A stretch of DNA of 6,779 bases. Source: Eubacteriales Family XIII. Incertae Sedis bacterium (GTDB taxonomy: Bacteria > Bacillota > Clostridia > Peptostreptococcales > Anaerovoracaceae). The DNA lies in contig JAITNA010000059.1 in assembly GCA_031290715.1 (NCBI GenBank), positions 1-6,779 on the forward strand. Reading direction: 5' to 3'. The position numbers and the translations under genes were made by a program. The notes below the pieces were generated by a model. The model had not been told where the DNA came from. It worked only from the letters and a program-made list of their open reading frames with translations, and ran no database searches. This document shows positions 5,382 to 6,779 of this stretch, piece after piece (the first letter of the stretch is position 1; every line of letters starts with the position of its first letter).

Positions 5382-6468
5382 CAGTATCGCTCGCCTCTCC
5401 TGTCAGCCGTAGAGTGCCACGCGCTGAAGCACTGCACTCCTGACAGACGTGGTACGACGGAGCAAGCTCCTGTACCACTGTCATTCCCGGGCGCGAAGCG
5501 AACCGGGAATCCAGCGTATTACCAATCCCCGGATTCTCGTCCGCATCCCCGGGCGTCTTTTCAAGCGTAATACGGCCGATCTTGCCCGCCCGGAATTCAT
5601 CGAGTACCGTCCGGGCCGTCCGATCCCAGTCAACACGCTTCCCCGCCAAGACAAAACCGCGTTTCCGCGCAATCGCTTCCATATATATGAGCGCCGGCTC
5701 CTCCGTATTGTCCTCGCCGGCGCCGTCCGTATCCGGGGGGCCGGGGGAACTCATAAGGCCGTCCCCGCCGGCCGTCAGGGGGCCGTAGCGCGCGGCAAGC
5801 CCGTCCGCGTAATCCCGCTGCAGCACGCGGACAAGCTCCAATCCAAGCTCCGCGATATCCATGATCTCATCGCGGATGGATCCGCAAAAGGCAAGATTGA
5901 GCCCCATCTTCGGATCCTCAAACTTCGGCCACAGAATGCCGGGCGTATCCAAAAGCTGCATTCCGTTTTCAAGGGTAAGCCACTGTTTGCCGCGCGTTAC
6001 GCCGGGGCGGTCGCCCACCTGCGCGGACCGCCGGCCCGTCAGCCGGTTGATCAGCGAGGACTTCCCGGAATTCGGAATGCCGACGATCATCATACGCAGC
6101 GGCTTCATTGCCTTAGCCGTACCCGCCTGCGCCTTGCTGTCCGCAATCCGTTCCAACCTGTTCAGCAATACCGATACCCCCCGGCCGCTCATGCTGTTCA
6201 GCGCAAGTGCCGTCCGAATCTTTTGCAACTCATTTTTCCGAATGTATTCGAGCCAGCCCCGCGTCGCCGCTTCGTCCGCAAGGTCGCTCTTATTCAGAAT
6301 CAAAACGCGCTCTTTCGCGGCCGTCAGCTCCGAAAGCACAGGATTGCGGCTCGACACCGGAATGCGCGCGTCGCAAACCTCCACGCAAACATCCACAAGC
6401 CTCAAATGCGACTCAATAAGCTCGCGCGTCTTTTTCATATGCCCAGGATACCAATTGATCGTTTTCAT
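5368..6468 (-). CDS. ylqF: Ribosome biogenesis GTPase RbgA/YlqF with a repeat-derived C-terminal tail
   Basis: RbgA is a circularly permuted GTPase needed for late assembly of the 50S subunit. The G motifs appear in permuted order: NKSD (59-62, G4), then GIPNSGKS (130-137, P-loop G1), GVTRG (156-160, G2) and DTPG (174-177, G3). His10 in WYPGHMKK corresponds to the catalytic His of B. subtilis RbgA. The C-terminal RNA-binding helices end near KIGRITLEK (296-304). Family members usually have about 280-290 residues; this one has 366. The excess is an Asp/Gly/Pro-rich insert (about 231-257) and a tail (about 305-366). Tail residues 309-330 are encoded by a palindromic repeat, 331-340 by a hairpin and about 342-357 by a second stem-loop. 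No ribosome binding site precedes the ATG, but a promoter-like -35/-10 pair ends 8 nt before it. The WYPGH motif rules out a later start. Confidence 0.94.
   Translation of the reverse strand: MKTINWYPGHMKKTRELIESHLRLVDVCVEVCDARIPVSSRNPVLSELTAAKERVLILNKSDLADEAATRGWLEYIRKNELQKIRTALALNSMSGRGVSVLLNRLERIADSKAQAGTAKAMKPLRMMIVGIPNSGKSSLINRLTGRRSAQVGDRPGVTRGKQWLTLENGMQLLDTPGILWPKFEDPKMGLNLAFCGSIRDEIMDIAELGLELVRVLQRDYADGLAARYGPLTAGGDGLMSSPGPPDTDGAGEDNTEEPALIYMEAIARKRGFVLAGKRVDWDRTARTVLDEFRAGKIGRITLEKTPGDADENPGIGNTLDSRFASRPGMTVVQELAPSYHVCQECSASARGTLRLTGEASDTDEEG
5400..5446. repeat. Interrupted inverted repeat at the 3' end of ylqF
   Basis: CTGTCAG (5400-5406) pairs with CTGACAG (5440-5446), and inside it GAGTGC (5412-5417) pairs with GCACTC (5434-5439). 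A 5-nt bulge on one side separates the two stems. It is coding for RbgA residues about 342-357 and lies just upstream of the rnhB start. Confidence 0.6.
5449..5478. repeat. Strong hairpin within the ylqF tail
   Basis: GTGGTAC (5449-5455) pairs with GTACCAC (5472-5478), and GGAGC (5459-5463) pairs with GCTCC (5466-5470) around a 2-nt AA loop. A 3-versus-1-nt bulge separates the stems. It abuts palindromic repeat copy B exactly and encodes RbgA residues 331-340. Confidence 0.8.
5479..5538. repeat. Dispersed palindromic element, truncated copy B, inside ylqF
   Basis: One half is intact: TGTCATTC to GAATCCAG (5479-5514), with a TTCCCGG/CCGGGAA stem (5484-5490 with 5503-5509). It is followed by a 14-nt spacer matching that of copy A in reverse orientation. 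The other half begins as CCGGATTCTC but loses similarity after about 5538 and lacks the terminal GAATGACA. Positions 5503-5538 (minus strand) match 848-883 (plus strand) at 31 of 36 bases. Within ylqF the copy encodes residues about 309-330. Confidence 0.82.
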
Positions 6469-6476
6469 ATAATCAC

Positions 6477-6505
6477 ATTATATATGAAAACCCGCTCTCT
6501 GTCAT
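6477..6505 (-). promoter_or_regulatory. Candidate sigma-A promoter of ylqF, leaderless
   Basis: On the minus strand, ATGACA (6505-6500; 5 of 6 to TTGACA) is separated by exactly 17 nt from a perfect TATAAT (6482-6477). Transcription would begin about at the ATG at 6468, giving a leader of roughly 0-2 nt. This fits the absence of a ribosome binding site before ylqF. The -35 box lies within the TGTCATTC end of a palindromic-repeat fragment. The hexamers and spacing are seen; activity is inferred. Confidence 0.5.
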
Positions 6506-6513
6506 TCCCGCGG
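6500..6513. repeat. Fragment of the dispersed palindromic element, copy C, between rplS and ylqF
   Basis: TGTCATTCCCGCGG matches the outer end of the repeat, which has TGTCATTCCCG in copy B and CGGGAATGACA at the right end of copy A. The remainder of the unit, including the CGGGAATCCAG arm, is absent. Confidence 0.6.
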
Positions 6514-6530
6514 CTGCCAAGGTTTCGGCA

Positions 6531-6779
6531 TTAATCTCTTTCTTTGGAGCGAATGCGCGCCGCTTTACCGGTCCGCTGACGCATATAGTTGAGCTTGGCC
6601 CGTCTGACATCCCCGTGCAATGTCACCTCGTTCTTGTCGATCCTCGGCGAATTGATCGGAAACGTCTTTTCGACGCCGACGCCCGACGCGATTCTTCTGA
6701 CCGTGAACGTTTCGCTGACGCCGCCGTTTTGCTTCTTCAGCACAAAGCCTTCAAAAATCTGAACCCGCTCGCGCGCGCC
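6531..6779 (-). CDS. rplS: 50S ribosomal protein L19 (C-terminal part; N-terminus beyond the right edge)
   Basis: The frame stays open to the window edge and gives 82 residues ending in RSKERD. The segment begins GARERVQIFEGFVLKKQNGG and continues with TFTVRRIASGVGVEKTFPI, the strongly conserved core of L19, then HGDVRRAKLNYMRQRTGKAARI near the end. Full-length L19 is about 115 residues, so roughly 30 N-terminal residues lie outside. An in-frame GTG at 6743 is an internal valine codon, not a start. L19 sits at the 30S-50S interface. In Bacillota its gene is typically followed by ylqF and rnhB, as here, and it probably belongs to the rpsP-rimM-trmD-rplS operon lying to the right. I see no clear terminator before ylqF. 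Confidence 0.95.
   Translation of the reverse strand, partial: GARERVQIFEGFVLKKQNGGVSETFTVRRIASGVGVEKTFPINSPRIDKNEVTLHGDVRRAKLNYMRQRTGKAARIRSKERD

Noticed and set aside
5449..6534. Plus-strand open frame of about 360 codons opposite ylqF
   Set aside because: It is antisense to a gene with all GTPase motifs, its composition is Arg/Pro-rich, and it shows no recognisable domain.
6514..6535. Terminator after rplS (TGCC...GGCA)
   Set aside because: The stem is only 4 bp with an 8-nt loop and is not followed by a U-run.

Overview
This 6.8-kb window comes from a GC-rich bacterial chromosome. Every gene lies on the minus strand, so transcription runs from the right edge to the left edge. The order rplS - ylqF/rbgA - rnhB is a classic arrangement in Bacillota (Firmicutes). 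With a clostridial-type formate-tetrahydrofolate ligase / methenyl-THF cyclohydrolase / folD cluster, a YqhD/BDH-type alcohol dehydrogenase and a bacterial acyl-ACP thioesterase, it suggests a GC-rich anaerobe of the Clostridia type. The genus cannot be told from the sequence alone.

Layout, in transcription order (right to left). (1) Translation and genome maintenance block: the C-terminal 82 residues of ribosomal protein L19 (cut by the window edge), the 50S-assembly GTPase RbgA/YlqF, and ribonuclease HII, which overlaps ylqF by 14 nt. (2) Two metabolic genes: an iron-containing alcohol dehydrogenase and an acyl-ACP thioesterase. (3) One-carbon block: fhs, then fchA, then the first 13 codons of folD (cut by the left edge). 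Together these three would convert formate stepwise to 10-formyl-, 5,10-methenyl- and 5,10-methylene-tetrahydrofolate. Most gaps are short (19 to 62 nt, or an overlap), so long co-transcripts are plausible. The exception is the 164-nt fhs-fchA gap. No gene-free stretch exceeds 300 nt, and I see no RNA gene, CRISPR array, insertion sequence or prophage gene.

The most unusual content is a small dispersed palindromic repeat. Its outer ends read TGTCATTC...GAATGACA, its inner ends GAATCCAG...CTGGATTC, and each half can fold into a hairpin. One near-complete copy fills the fhs-fchA gap. A second, truncated copy lies inside the 3' end of ylqF and, with two neighbouring hairpins, encodes a foreign-looking tail of about 60 residues on RbgA. 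A third fragment lies between rplS and ylqF and appears to supply the -35 box of a promoter that would make a leaderless ylqF mRNA. Where the first two copies align they keep one reading frame, and 4 of 5 differences are synonymous. This resembles the palindromic elements of Rickettsia that insert in frame into genes, but in an apparently unrelated bacterium.
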